From assembly GCF_003074055.1 (NCBI RefSeq), contig NZ_CP029043.1:4704501-4768500 (forward strand): a DNA stretch of 64,000 nucleotides. Reading direction: 5' to 3'. A model generated the notes under the pieces. The model made no database searches. It worked only from the letters and a program-made list of their open reading frames with translations, and had not been told where the DNA came from. The stretch comes from Streptomyces nigra (lineage in GTDB: Bacteria; Actinomycetota; Actinomycetes; Streptomycetales; Streptomycetaceae). The position numbers and the translations under genes were made by a program. Positions within the stretch are counted from its first letter, which is position 1. Every line of letters begins with the position of its first letter. Shown here piece after piece: positions 1 through 9,801 of this stretch.

Positions 1-45
1 TCGTGGCGGCCCCCCAGGCGGTCGCACCCCGATGCGTGCGGGACA

Positions 46-1494
46 ATGGAGTACGTGACTCGGATCGTGATCATCGGTGGCGGACCCGGCGGATACGAAG
101 CGGCGCTGGTGGCCGCTCAGCTCGGCGCGGAGGTGACCGTCGTCGACGCCGACGGTCTGGGCGGGGCGTCGGTGCTGACCGACTGCGTGCCGTCCAAGAC
201 TCTGATCGCCACGGCCGAGGTGATGACCACCTTCGACTCCTCGTACGAGGAGCTGGGCATCATCGTCGCCGACGACACCCCGCACATCGACACGCCCGCG
301 CGTGTCGTGGGCGTCGACCTGGGCAAGGTCAACCGGCGTGTGAAGCGGCTCGCGCTGGCTCAGTCGCACGACATCACCGCGTCCGTGACGCGTGCCGGTG
401 CGCGGGTGATGCGCGGGCGTGGGCGGCTGGAGGGCATGCAGGCCCTCGACGGGTCGCGCAAGGTCGTGGTGCGGACCGCCGACGGCAGCGAGGAGACGCT
501 GGTCGCCGACGCCGTGCTCATCGCGACGGGCGGTCACCCGCGCGAGCTGCCCGACGCCCAGCCGGACGGCGAGCGCATTCTGAACTGGACCCAGGTGTAC
601 GACCTCGACGAGCTGCCCGAGGAGCTCATCGTGGTCGGTTCCGGTGTCACCGGTGCCGAGTTCGCCGGTGCCTATCAGGCGCTGGGCTCGCGGGTCACGC
701 TCGTTTCGTCGCGGGACCGCGTGCTGCCGGGTGAGGACCCGGACGCCGCCGCCGTGCTGGAGGACGTCTTCCGGCGTCGTGGCATGAACGTCATGGCGCG
801 CTCGCGTGCCGCCGCCGCCAAGCGCGTCGGCGACCGGGTGGAGGTCACCCTGGCGGACGGCCGCGTCATCAGCGGCAGCCACTGCCTGATGGCCGTCGGT
901 GCCGTCCCGAACTCCGAGGGCCTCGGCCTGGAGGAGGCCGGCGTCAAGGTCCGCGAGTCCGGGCACATCTGGACCGACAAGGTCTCCCGCACCACGGCTC
1001 CGGGGGTGTACGCCGCCGGTGACGTGACCGGTGTCTTCGCCCTCGCCTCGGTCGCGGCGATGCAGGGGCGTATCGCCATGTATCACTTCCTCGGTGACGC
1101 GGTGGCTCCGTTGAATCTGAAGACCGTGTCGTCGAACGTCTTCACCGATCCCGAGATCGCCACCGTCGGGTACACCCAGGCCGATGTGGACGGCGGCAAG
1201 ATCGACGCCCGGGTCGTCAAACTGCCGCTGCTGCGGAATCCTCGCGCCAAGATGCAGGGGATCCGGGACGGGTTCGTCAAGATCTTCTGCCGGCCGGGCA
1301 CCGGCATCGTGGTCGGCGGTGTGGTCGTCGCCCCGCGCGCCTCGGAACTCATCCACCCCATCTCGCTCGCCGTCGACAACAATCTGACGGTCGAGCAGAT
1401 CGCGAACGCCTTCACCGTCTATCCGTCGCTCTCGGGGTCGATCGCCGAGGTCGCGCGGCAGCTGCACACGCGCAAGGCGGGCGCCGAGCTCTGA
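46..1494 (+). CDS. NAD(P)H-quinone dehydrogenase, lipoamide-dehydrogenase-like flavoprotein
   Basis: This 482-residue protein has the fold of the pyridine nucleotide-disulfide oxidoreductases. An N-terminal FAD-binding GGGPGGYEAA motif lies near residues 10-20, a second Rossmann motif (VVGSGVTGAEFAGAY) near 195-210, and the FAD-contacting AAGDVTG near 320, followed by the dimerisation domain. The active-site segment reads GGASVLTDCVPSK. The first of the two redox cysteines of the usual CxxxxC is replaced by Ser while the second is kept. This is the pattern of the mycobacterial LpdA (Rv3303c) group, which reduces quinones rather than lipoamide, so I infer a soluble NAD(P)H-quinone dehydrogenase role. 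The ATG at 46 is taken. A GTG at 55 is an equally good candidate because a -10-like GACAAT ends 7 nt before it, which would make it leaderless. Confidence 0.88.
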   Translation: MEYVTRIVIIGGGPGGYEAALVAAQLGAEVTVVDADGLGGASVLTDCVPSKTLIATAEVMTTFDSSYEELGIIVADDTPHIDTPARVVGVDLGKVNRRVKRLALAQSHDITASVTRAGARVMRGRGRLEGMQALDGSRKVVVRTADGSEETLVADAVLIATGGHPRELPDAQPDGERILNWTQVYDLDELPEELIVVGSGVTGAEFAGAYQALGSRVTLVSSRDRVLPGEDPDAAAVLEDVFRRRGMNVMARSRAAAAKRVGDRVEVTLADGRVISGSHCLMAVGAVPNSEGLGLEEAGVKVRESGHIWTDKVSRTTAPGVYAAGDVTGVFALASVAAMQGRIAMYHFLGDAVAPLNLKTVSSNVFTDPEIATVGYTQADVDGGKIDARVVKLPLLRNPRAKMQGIRDGFVKIFCRPGTGIVVGGVVVAPRASELIHPISLAVDNNLTVEQIANAFTVYPSLSGSIAEVARQLHTRKAGAEL

Positions 1495-1506
1495 CGGCCG
1501 GATCCG

Positions 1507-1529
1507 ACTCCCCGCCGGTCACGGGGAGT
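1507..1529 (+). terminator. hairpin after the quinone dehydrogenase
   Basis: Eight-base arms ACTCCCCG and CGGGGAGT flank a 7-nt loop, 12 nt downstream of the stop codon. There is no U tract, as is common in Streptomyces. Confidence 0.55.
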
Positions 1530-1660
1530 TGCCGGCCATGCGAGCGGCATAGGCGGCGGGACTAGGCCTTATACCACTCGGCGTGCCTGCGTACGAACAA
1601 CTTCTGTTATTCGGCGCAAACTGCTGAAAGCAGACGGTCGTTGGGGTTACTGTCAGTTTC

Positions 1661-2608
1661 GTGTTCGCTGCAGAACGTCGCCAATTGATCCTCGAAATGG
1701 TGCGAGCGAACGGGGCCGTGTCGCTCCGTGAGCTCGCCCGCGTCGTCCAGACCTCCGAAGTGACCGTACGGCGGGACGTGCGCGCACTGGAGGCAGAAGG
1801 ACTCCTCGACCGCCGGCACGGCGGTGCGGTATTGCCGGGCGGGTTCACGCGGGAGTCCGGCTTTCCGCAGAAGTCACATCTCGCGACCGCCGAGAAGACC
1901 GCCATCGCCGACCTCGCCGCGAACTTCGTGGAGGAGGGCGAGGCCATCGTCGTCGGGGCGGGGACCACCACCCAGGAGCTGGCCCGCCGGCTCGCCCGGG
2001 TGCCCGGTCTGACCGTCGTCACCAACTCGCTGCTGGTGGCACAGGCGTTGGCCCACGCCAACCGGGTCGAGGTCGTGATGACCGGCGGCACGCTGCGCGG
2101 TTCCAACTACGCCCTCGTCGGGAGCGGTGCCGAGCAGTCCCTGCAGGGGCTACGGGTGTCGCGGGCCTTCCTCTCCGGGAGCGGGCTGACCGCCGAACGC
2201 GGACTGTCCACGTCCAACATGCTGTCGGCGTCCGTCGACCGGGCGCTGGTGCAGGCCGCCGCGGAGGTCGTCGTCCTCGCCGACCACACCAAGCTCGGCA
2301 CCGACACGATGTTCCAGACGGTGCCCTCGGACGTCATCACCCGGCTGGTCACCGACGAGCCGCCGACCCATGACGACCGCGCCCACACCGAGCTCCAGGC
2401 CCTCGCCGACCAGGGGGTGCAGATCGCCGTGGCCGGGGCGGCCGGGGCGTCGGGGGGTGACGAGGTCCCGGCGCGGCGCCAGCAGCGCGCGCTGCCGGGA
2501 CCGCGCCGGGGTCAGGCTCCTCCGGGGCTCCGCCCCGCCGCCGCGATGCTCGGTGAGCAGGGAGCCGAGCGGGAGCGGGCCCGGGTTGCCGACCTGCGGC
2601 GGCGCTGA
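1661..2608 (+). CDS. DeoR/GlpR-family transcriptional regulator
   Basis: This is a 315-residue repressor-type protein. Residues 1-58 form the DeoR winged helix-turn-helix (AERRQLILEMV, then SLRELARVVQTSEVTVRRDVRALE and the wing RRHGGAVL). It is followed by the DeoR sugar-phosphate sensor domain (VVGAGTTTQELARRL, VVTNSLLVA, MTGGTLRGSNYALVG, ADHTKLG). Family members bind phosphorylated sugars or related metabolites; the ligand here is unknown. The last 60 or so residues are a low-complexity Ala/Arg/Gly tail beyond the usual family length of about 250-260. The GTG start is preceded by TACTGT and then exactly 7 nt, with no Shine-Dalgarno, which suggests a leaderless message. The upstream AT-richer stretch 1585-1660 is the likely control region. 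It runs convergently into the TetR gene with 4 bp between stops. Confidence 0.88.
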   Translation: MFAAERRQLILEMVRANGAVSLRELARVVQTSEVTVRRDVRALEAEGLLDRRHGGAVLPGGFTRESGFPQKSHLATAEKTAIADLAANFVEEGEAIVVGAGTTTQELARRLARVPGLTVVTNSLLVAQALAHANRVEVVMTGGTLRGSNYALVGSGAEQSLQGLRVSRAFLSGSGLTAERGLSTSNMLSASVDRALVQAAAEVVVLADHTKLGTDTMFQTVPSDVITRLVTDEPPTHDDRAHTELQALADQGVQIAVAGAAGASGGDEVPARRQQRALPGPRRGQAPPGLRPAAAMLGEQGAERERARVADLRRR

Positions 2609-2612
2609 GCCT

Positions 2613-3197
2613 TCACGGCTTCAGGCCTCGCAGGGTCAGGTGGAGGAGGCGGTCCGCCAAGTCTGGGTCGGTCGGGGTTTCCTCGGCCGCCAGGGCTATC
2701 GCGTGCGTCAGCTGGAGCAGGTCGGTGATCGCCACGTCCGCGCGGACGGAGCCGGCCTGCTGGGCGCGGGCGAGCAGTGCCCCGCCCGCCTGCCGGATCG
2801 GGTCGCTGCACCGGGCGAGCGCCGAGGAGCCGTCGGCGGAGACCGCCATCAGGGAGCGGGCCAGCCCGCGGTACTCGCCCGCGTGGGTCACCATCTCGCG
2901 CAGCCAGGTCACCAGCGCCGCGCAGGGCTCCGGGTCCGTGAGGAGCTGGCGCGAGCGGGTCAGCAGCTCGTCGACGGCGTCCTCGAAGACGGCGCTCACC
3001 AGGGCGTCCCGGTTCGGGAAGTGCCGGTACAGGGTGCCGATGCCGACCCCGGCCCGCCGGGCCACGTCCTCCAGGGACGCGTCCGTGCCGTGCTCGGCGA
3101 AGACCGCGCGGGCCTCCGTCAGCAGCCGTTCGTGATTGCGGCGGGCGTCCGCGCGCATGGCGCGCGCAGGCGCCACCGCCTGTTCGCGTGAGCCCAC
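2613..3197 (-). CDS. TetR-family transcriptional regulator
   Basis: This 194-residue protein has an N-terminal TetR helix-turn-helix near residues 20-62 (ILLTEARAVFAEHG-like helix, then ASLEDVARRAGVGIGTLYRHFPNRDALVSAVF). A helical C-terminal domain should hold the ligand pocket. The motif GIGTLYRHFPNRDAL is the classic TetR recognition helix. The GTG start at 3197 gives an extra 13 residues before an internal ATG at 3158, and neither has a strong ribosome site, so the start is uncertain. No target gene is adjacent in the same orientation apart from accA, which lies upstream behind a strong terminator. The regulated gene cannot be named. Confidence 0.85.
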   Translation of the reverse strand: MGSREQAVAPARAMRADARRNHERLLTEARAVFAEHGTDASLEDVARRAGVGIGTLYRHFPNRDALVSAVFEDAVDELLTRSRQLLTDPEPCAALVTWLREMVTHAGEYRGLARSLMAVSADGSSALARCSDPIRQAGGALLARAQQAGSVRADVAITDLLQLTHAIALAAEETPTDPDLADRLLHLTLRGLKP

Positions 3198-3250
3198 CCT
3201 GCCTCCTGGTCCGCCCGGTGTGCCCCCAAGAATGCCACCCGTACGACGAC

Positions 3251-3295
3251 GAGGCGCCCGGCGGACCGTCCGTGAGGGGGTCCGCCGGGCGCCTC
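3251..3295 (-). terminator. strong hairpin terminator of accA
   Basis: Perfect 17-base arms beginning GAGGCGCCCG and ending GGGCGCCTC surround an 11-nt loop, 15 bp beyond the accA stop codon. The structure separates accA from the TetR gene that follows on the same strand. Confidence 0.8.
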
Positions 3296-3309
3296 GGGGT
3301 GCTGTGGCG

Positions 3310-5082
<1,773 letters not shown>

Positions 5083-5356
5083 GATTGAGGCTCCCTCCTT
5101 GAAACAAGCCGAGTTTAGGGACTGCCGACACGGCACTTCGACCCGTCCCCAGTGGTGACCTTGCCCACACGGAGCGTGATTCCGGGTCGGTCCACCCTGC
5201 GAAATCCCATGTCGCGCCTCGGCACGCAGGTCTCTCCCGGAAAACCCTAGCCCTCCGCTGTGGTCAAGGTCTCTGTCATCACGTGCTGCGGGCCACTCGG
5301 TTTCTTTGTGGAATCCCTACGAATGGCCCAATGATTCTTTGCCCCCGCCCGAACCC

Positions 5357-5385
5357 TTGTCCCGCGGTTTACCCGTTAGTAGCGT
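5357..5385 (+). promoter_or_regulatory. sigma70-type promoter for the membrane protein at 5391
   Basis: TTGTCC and TAGCGT are separated by 17 bp. The -10 ends 5 nt before an ATG at 5391, so transcription should begin at or next to that start codon (leaderless message). Confidence 0.55.
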
Positions 5386-5390
5386 TCGCG

Positions 5391-5957
5391 ATGTCTCGAT
5401 ACGTACTTGGGGTAACAGCGGCCGCGCCCGGATCGGGCCGGGGCGGCGCTCGGCTAGCTCGGAAGTGGGTGGGACCGGTGGTACGCAGGCCGGTGGCGTG
5501 GGTCGTGGCGGTCGTGCTCTTCGTCGAGGCGCTCGGCATCGGGGCGCTGAACTGGTTCCTCGGGATCGTCGTCGACCGCCAGGACATGTCCCTGGCCGGT
5601 CTGGATCCTGACGTGATGTCGATGTCCTCGAAGGTGGGCGGTGTCGTCTTCGGCGCCTACTTCGCGCTGTGCGGCCTGGTCGCGCTGCTCGTCGCCCTGC
5701 GGGACCGCGCGCCGGCCGGCCTCGGGCGTGTCCTGCTGATCAGCGCCGCCGTGGTGCACGCCCTGCTGGGCGCGTTCACCTGGGGCCTGGTGGGCTGGAC
5801 GGCGTTCCTCTTCATGGTCGTCGTGTTCGCCCTGATCGTGCTCGTGCTGATGACGTACGACGGCCGGAGTGCGTCCGAGGGGCCCGCCGACGCCGCTCCC
5901 GGAGGGGACGGCGACGGCTCGCCCGTCACGCCTCCGCCGGCGCCCACAACTCCGTGA
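5391..5957 (+). CDS. small integral membrane protein, function unknown
   Basis: This is about 188 residues with four predicted transmembrane helices: roughly PVAWVVAVVLFVEALGIGALNW, GGVVFGAYFALCGLVALLVAL, LGRVLLISAAVVHALLGAF and AFLFMVVVFALIVLVLM. It ends in an acidic, Pro/Gly-rich tail. I do not recognise a named family beyond generic actinobacterial membrane proteins. The ATG at 5391 is chosen because the promoter places the transcript start there; a GTG near 5467 and longer upstream starts are possible. The last 32 bp overlap the 3' end of maf on the other strand, so the two transcripts converge. Confidence 0.7.
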   Translation: MSRYVLGVTAAAPGSGRGGARLARKWVGPVVRRPVAWVVAVVLFVEALGIGALNWFLGIVVDRQDMSLAGLDPDVMSMSSKVGGVVFGAYFALCGLVALLVALRDRAPAGLGRVLLISAAVVHALLGAFTWGLVGWTAFLFMVVVFALIVLVLMTYDGRSASEGPADAAPGGDGDGSPVTPPPAPTTP

Positions 5958-6546
5958 TGCCGACGCCGAGCCGGCCGAGCAGCCGCCGCACCAGGGGCAG
6001 GCTGATGCCGATGACGTTGCCGTGGTCGCCCTCGATGCCGTCGATGAACGGGGCCGAGCGGCCGTCCAGGGTGAACGCCCCGGCGACGTGCAGCGGTTCG
6101 CCGGAGGCCACGTAGGCGGCGATCTCCTCGTCGGTGGGGTCGCCGAAGCGGACGACCGTGGAGGCGGTCGCCGAGGCGTAGCGGCCGCTCTCGGTGTCGT
6201 AGACGCAGTGGCCGGTCTGCAGGGTGCCCGCGCGGCCGCGCATCGCCTTCCAGCGGGCCGTGGCCTCCTCGGCGTCGGCCGGCTTGCCGAGTGCTTCGCC
6301 GTCGAGGTCGAGGACCGAGTCGCAGCCGATGACGAGGGCGCCCTTGACGTCGGGGCGGGCCGCCACGACGGAGGCCTTCGCCTCGGCCAGCGCGAGGGCC
6401 AGCTCGGCGGGGGTGGGGGCGGTGACGGCGTCCTCGTCGACACCGCTCACCAGGACCTCTGGGGTCAGCCCGGCCTGGCGCAGAAGGTTGAGCCGGGCGG
6501 GGGACTGGGAGGCGAGGACGAGTCGGCGGCGCGGCTGATCAGTCAT
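5926..6546 (-). CDS. maf: Maf-family nucleoside triphosphate pyrophosphatase
   Basis: This 206-residue protein hydrolyses non-canonical or modified nucleoside triphosphates to monophosphates in the family (house-cleaning dTTP/UTP or m7GTP pyrophosphatases). The start RRLVLASQSPARLNLLRQAG is the Maf signature SxSPRR-like phosphate loop. The conserved acidic IGCDSVLDLDG segment lies near residues 73-83, with EALGKPADAEEA and TGHCVYD after it. The C-terminus (GIEGDHGNVIGISLPLVRRLL) matches the family. It is the last gene of pccB-accE-mmpB-maf, 31 bp after mmpB. It overlaps the convergent membrane protein gene by 32 bp. Confidence 0.93.
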   Translation of the reverse strand: MTDQPRRRLVLASQSPARLNLLRQAGLTPEVLVSGVDEDAVTAPTPAELALALAEAKASVVAARPDVKGALVIGCDSVLDLDGEALGKPADAEEATARWKAMRGRAGTLQTGHCVYDTESGRYASATASTVVRFGDPTDEEIAAYVASGEPLHVAGAFTLDGRSAPFIDGIEGDHGNVIGISLPLVRRLLGRLGVGITELWAPAEA

Positions 6547-6577
6547 GCCGTCAGCGTATCGGCGCGCCCGGCCGTGC

Positions 6578-6706
6578 TCACCTCAGCCCGATCACGATCA
6601 TCGTCAGGACCATGGCCAGTGCCATGAGAACGCCCAGCCGCCGCAACCTGACCTGCATCTCGCGCAGTTCCTCGGGCGGCTCGTTCTCGGGGTCGGACCA
6701 CAGCAT
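6578..6706 (-). CDS. mmpB: MmpB-type morphogenic small membrane protein
   Basis: This 42-codon gene is easily missed. The translation begins MLWSDPENEPPEELREMQVR and continues with a basic RLRR segment and one hydrophobic helix (LGVLMALAMVLTMIVIGL) before the stop. GGAAGG sits just upstream of the ATG. The acidic cytosolic head followed by one transmembrane helix matches the small Streptomyces membrane protein family named MmpB, as I recall it. Its position between accE and maf also agrees with that family. It is 106 bp downstream of accE, and that gap holds a hairpin and a perfect palindrome, so it may have its own promoter. Confidence 0.8.
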   Translation of the reverse strand: MLWSDPENEPPEELREMQVRLRRLGVLMALAMVLTMIVIGLR

Positions 6707-6740
6707 GCCTTCCATCGTCGGGCGGACGCGGAGGCCTGCG

Positions 6741-6760
6741 CCTGAGTACGCGTACTCAGG
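6741..6760 (-). promoter_or_regulatory. perfect 20-bp palindrome upstream of mmpB
   Basis: CCTGAGTACG is followed directly by its exact reverse complement, 35 bp before the mmpB start. It could be a dimeric-regulator operator. A gapless 10-bp dyad is a poor terminator because it leaves no loop. Confidence 0.55.
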
Positions 6761-6767
6761 TTTCGGG

Positions 6768-6797
6768 CCACGGCTTCGGCGACCACCGAAGCCGTGG
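6768..6797 (-). terminator. hairpin between accE and mmpB
   Basis: Twelve-base perfect arms (CCACGGCTTCGG and its complement) flank a 6-nt loop, 16 bp after the accE stop. It is a likely partial terminator or attenuator that sets mmpB-maf expression apart from pccB-accE. Confidence 0.65.
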
Positions 6798-6812
6798 CGG
6801 CCGTACGGCCGG

Positions 6813-7022
6813 CTAGCCGGGCCAGTACGTCCTCGCCCAGGAGGACGGGCCCGGCTGGGGCAGCCGGTGTGCGGCGATGCGGGACGGGTCCGACCACCCG
6901 TCCCGCGGCTCGGGTGCGCCGGGCGGCACGGCTGCCGCCGCCGCGGCGCGGGCGCGGACCACCGCCAGTGCGGCGGCCAGCTCCTCCGGTGTCGGGTTGC
7001 CCCGGACCACCTTGATGTTCAT
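6813..7022 (-). CDS. accE: acyl-CoA carboxylase epsilon subunit
   Basis: This 69-residue protein is the small epsilon subunit that stimulates actinobacterial acyl-CoA carboxylases by bridging alpha and beta chains. The N-terminus MNIKVVRGNPTPEELAAALA is the characteristic epsilon motif (VVRGxPTxEELAAL), and the protein ends in WARTYWPG-like residues typical of the family. A long Ala run sits in the middle. GGGAG precedes the ATG. The gene starts 17 bp after the stop of pccB, so the two are surely co-transcribed, as expected for subunits of one complex. Confidence 0.92.
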   Translation of the reverse strand: MNIKVVRGNPTPEELAAALAVVRARAAAAAAVPPGAPEPRDGWSDPSRIAAHRLPQPGPSSWARTYWPG

Positions 7023-7039
7023 GACGGCTCCCAGCGGGA

Positions 7040-8626
7040 CTAGAGGGGGATGTTGCCGTGCTTCTTCGGGGGCAGGGATTCCCGCTTCGTCCGCAGCTGA
7101 CGCAGGCCGCGCACGACGTGCAGACGGGTGTCCGACGGCATGATGACCGCGTCGACGTATCCGCGCTCGGCGGCGACGTACGGGTTGAGCAGGGTGTCCT
7201 CGTACTCCTGCATCAGCCGGGCGCGGGTCGCCTCCGGGTCGTCCGACTCGGCGATGGTGCGGCGGTGCAGGATGTTGACGGCGCCCTGGGCGCCCATCAC
7301 GGCGATCTGCGCGGTCGGCCAGGCCAGGTTCAGGTCGGCGCCCAGGTGCTTGGAGCCCATGACGTCGTAGGCGCCGCCGAACGCCTTGCGGGTGATCACG
7401 GTGATCAGCGGGACGGTGGCCTCGGCGTAGGCGTAGATCAGCTTGGCGCCGCGCCGGATGATGCCGTCGTGCTCCTGGTCCACGCCCGGCAGGAACCCGG
7501 GGACGTCGACGAAGGTCAGCACCGGCACGTTGAACGCGTCGCAGGTCCGCACGAACCGCGCGGCCTTCTCCGAGGCGGCGATGTCCAGGCACCCCGCGAA
7601 CTGCATCGGCTGGTTCGCGACGATGCCGACCGGGCGGCCCTCGACCCGGCCGAAGCCGGTGACGATGTTCGGCGCGAACAGCGCCTGCGTCTCGAAGAAC
7701 TCGGCGTCGTCCAGGACGTGCTCGATCACCGTGTGCATGTCGTACGGCTGGTTCGCGCTGTCCGGCACGATCGTGTCCAGCTCGCGGTCCTCGTCGGTGA
7801 CCGCGAGGTCCGCCTCCTCCGGGAACGCCGGGGGCTCGGACAGATTGTTGGACGGCAGGTACGACAGCAGCTGCTTGACGTACTCGATGGCGTCCTTCTC
7901 GTCGCCCGCCATGTGATGGGCCACGCCGGACGCGGAGTTGTGGGTGCGGGCGCCGCCCAGCTCCTCGAAGCCGACGTCCTCACCGGTGACGGTCTTGATG
8001 ACGTCCGGGCCGGTGATGAACATGTGGCTGGTCTGGTCGACCATCACCGTGAAGTCGGTGATCGCGGGGGAGTAGACCGCGCCGCCCGCACAGGGACCGA
8101 CCACCAGGCTGATCTGCGGGATCACACCGGAGGCGTGCGTGTTGCGGCGGAAGATCTCCCCGTACGCGCCGAGCGAGGCCACACCCTCCTGGATGCGGGC
8201 GCCGCCGGAGTCGTTGATGCCGATGACCGGGCAGCCGGTCTTCAGCGCGAAGTCCATGACCTTGACGATCTTCTGGCCGTAGACCTCGCCGAGGGCGCCG
8301 CCGAAGACCGTGAAGTCCTGGGAGAAGACGGCCACCGGGCGTCCGTCGACCGTGCCGTAGCCGGTGACGACGCCGTCGCCGTAGGGGCGGTTCTTGTCCA
8401 GCCCGAAGTTGGTGGAGCGGTGCCGGGCGAACTCGTCGAGTTCGACGAACGACCCCTCGTCGAGGAGGAGCTCGATACGCTCACGGGCCGTCAACTTGCC
8501 CTTGGCGTGCTGCTTCTCGACGGCGCGTGCGGAGCCGGCGTGCGTCGCTTCCTCGATGCGGCGCTGGAGATCCGCGAGCTTGCCCGCGGTGGTGTGGATG
8601 TCGATCTGCTCTTCCGGCTCGGACAT
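7040..8626 (-). CDS. pccB: propionyl-/acyl-CoA carboxylase beta chain (carboxyltransferase)
   Basis: This 528-residue carboxyltransferase moves carboxyl from carboxybiotin to propionyl- or acetyl-CoA. The N-terminus reads MSEPEEQIDIHTTAGKLADL, after which ARERIELLLDEGSFVELD, the GGAxGE-like oxyanion segments (GINDSGGARIQEGV, VGPCAGGAVYSPAITDF) and the biotin-side motif (VDVPGFLPGVDQEHDGIIRRGAKL) follow in family order. It ends in KKHGNIPL, the usual terminus of actinomycete PccB. The ATG at 8626 is chosen over one 27 nt upstream because GGGAG is spaced correctly and the family begins here. It heads the pccB-accE-(mmpB-maf) unit, divergent from birA across about 110 bp. Confidence 0.95.
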   Translation of the reverse strand: MSEPEEQIDIHTTAGKLADLQRRIEEATHAGSARAVEKQHAKGKLTARERIELLLDEGSFVELDEFARHRSTNFGLDKNRPYGDGVVTGYGTVDGRPVAVFSQDFTVFGGALGEVYGQKIVKVMDFALKTGCPVIGINDSGGARIQEGVASLGAYGEIFRRNTHASGVIPQISLVVGPCAGGAVYSPAITDFTVMVDQTSHMFITGPDVIKTVTGEDVGFEELGGARTHNSASGVAHHMAGDEKDAIEYVKQLLSYLPSNNLSEPPAFPEEADLAVTDEDRELDTIVPDSANQPYDMHTVIEHVLDDAEFFETQALFAPNIVTGFGRVEGRPVGIVANQPMQFAGCLDIAASEKAARFVRTCDAFNVPVLTFVDVPGFLPGVDQEHDGIIRRGAKLIYAYAEATVPLITVITRKAFGGAYDVMGSKHLGADLNLAWPTAQIAVMGAQGAVNILHRRTIAESDDPEATRARLMQEYEDTLLNPYVAAERGYVDAVIMPSDTRLHVVRGLRQLRTKRESLPPKKHGNIPL

Positions 8627-8666
8627 CGGGATCGCGGCTCCCTGCCTGCTCAAAAGGGGGGACGGT

Positions 8667-8683
8667 TACTCATCCGTAGAGTA
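8667..8683. promoter_or_regulatory. inverted repeat between pccB and birA
   Basis: TACTC and GAGTA half-sites are separated by 7 bp. They sit midway in the short divergent promoter region, beside a TACTCT that could be the pccB -10. It is a possible shared operator; the regulator is unknown. Confidence 0.4.
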
Positions 8684-8737
8684 GTGGGGGGCCCGCGGAT
8701 CAGCAGTGCGGCGTTTCACACACCTAGGGTGGCTTGC

Positions 8738-9598
8738 ATGACGCCGCGAGATGCATCAGACGACAGCCGTTGGTCGGACCTGGACCGTCCGCCGCTCAAC
8801 GCCGCCGCGCTGCGCCGGGGGCTCGTCCGCGAGGGCGGGCTCTGGGACGAGGTGCGGGTCGTGGCGCGCACCGGCTCCACCAACACCGACCTGGTCGCGC
8901 TGGCCGCGAAGGGCGAGGCCCGCGAGGGCACGGTCCTCGTCGCCGAGGAGCAGACGGCCGGCAAGGGCCGCCTCGACCGCGACTGGACGGCACCGGCCCG
9001 CTCCGGGCTGTTCTTCTCCGTCCTGCTGAACCCGGCCGAGGTGCCGGTGACCCGCTGGGGGTGGCTGCCGCTGCTCACCGGCGTCGCCGTGGCGACCGGG
9101 CTCTCGCGCGCGGCGGGCGTGGACACGGCACTCAAGTGGCCGAACGACCTGCTGCTGACCGTGGGCGGCGAGGAGCGCAAGGCCGGCGGCATCCTGGCCG
9201 AGCGGGCCGGCGACGAGGGCGTCGTCATCGGCGTCGGCATCAACGTGACGCTGCGCGCGGACGAGCTCCCGGTGCCCCAGGCCGGCTCGCTGGCGCTCGC
9301 CGGGGCCGTCAGCACCGACCGGGACCCCCTGCTGCGGGCCGTGCTGCGGTCCCTGGAGGAGTGGTACGGACGGTGGCGGGGCGCGGGCGGCGACCCGGAG
9401 GCCAGCGGACTCCAGGAGACGTACGCGGCGGGCTGTGCGACGTTGGGCAAGCGGGTACGGGCGGAGCTGCCGGGAGACCGGGCGATCACCGGGGAGGCGG
9501 TCGCCCTCGACGGCGACGGGCGGCTCGTGATCGCGACCGGGGAGGGCGTGCAGGAACCCGTGGGCGCCGGCGACATCGTGCACCTGCGCAAGGCCTGA
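8738..9598 (+). CDS. birA: biotin-[acetyl-CoA-carboxylase] ligase
   Basis: This 286-residue enzyme activates biotin with ATP and attaches it to the carrier lysine of AccA. The family motifs are ARTGSTNTDL near residue 45, the biotinyl-AMP loop AGKGRLDRDWTAP, KWPNDLLL, and KAGGILAE with GVGINV. The small C-terminal beta domain follows. There is no N-terminal helix-turn-helix, so it is a class I, non-regulatory ligase. The start is ATG 8738. A TAGGGT hexamer ends 7 nt before it and no ribosome site is present, which predicts a leaderless mRNA. Its placement back-to-back with pccB fits joint control of the carboxylase and its biotinylation. Confidence 0.93.
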   Translation: MTPRDASDDSRWSDLDRPPLNAAALRRGLVREGGLWDEVRVVARTGSTNTDLVALAAKGEAREGTVLVAEEQTAGKGRLDRDWTAPARSGLFFSVLLNPAEVPVTRWGWLPLLTGVAVATGLSRAAGVDTALKWPNDLLLTVGGEERKAGGILAERAGDEGVVIGVGINVTLRADELPVPQAGSLALAGAVSTDRDPLLRAVLRSLEEWYGRWRGAGGDPEASGLQETYAAGCATLGKRVRAELPGDRAITGEAVALDGDGRLVIATGEGVQEPVGAGDIVHLRKA

Positions 9599-9801
9599 CG
9601 GCGGCCGTACGGGTATCCGGGGCGCGAAACGGAAGCCCGGCGCGGGCGGCGTGCGCCGGATCGGACCACGGCCGCCGGGGTACCTCACCAGCGGCGGTAC
9701 GGCAGGGTCGGCTTTCCCCGACGGAGTGAGCTGGCGCACACCTGCCGTAAAGTGAAGGCCGGTCGCTTACTGGACCGCGGCAGATCGGAAGGGCAGCAGG
9801 C

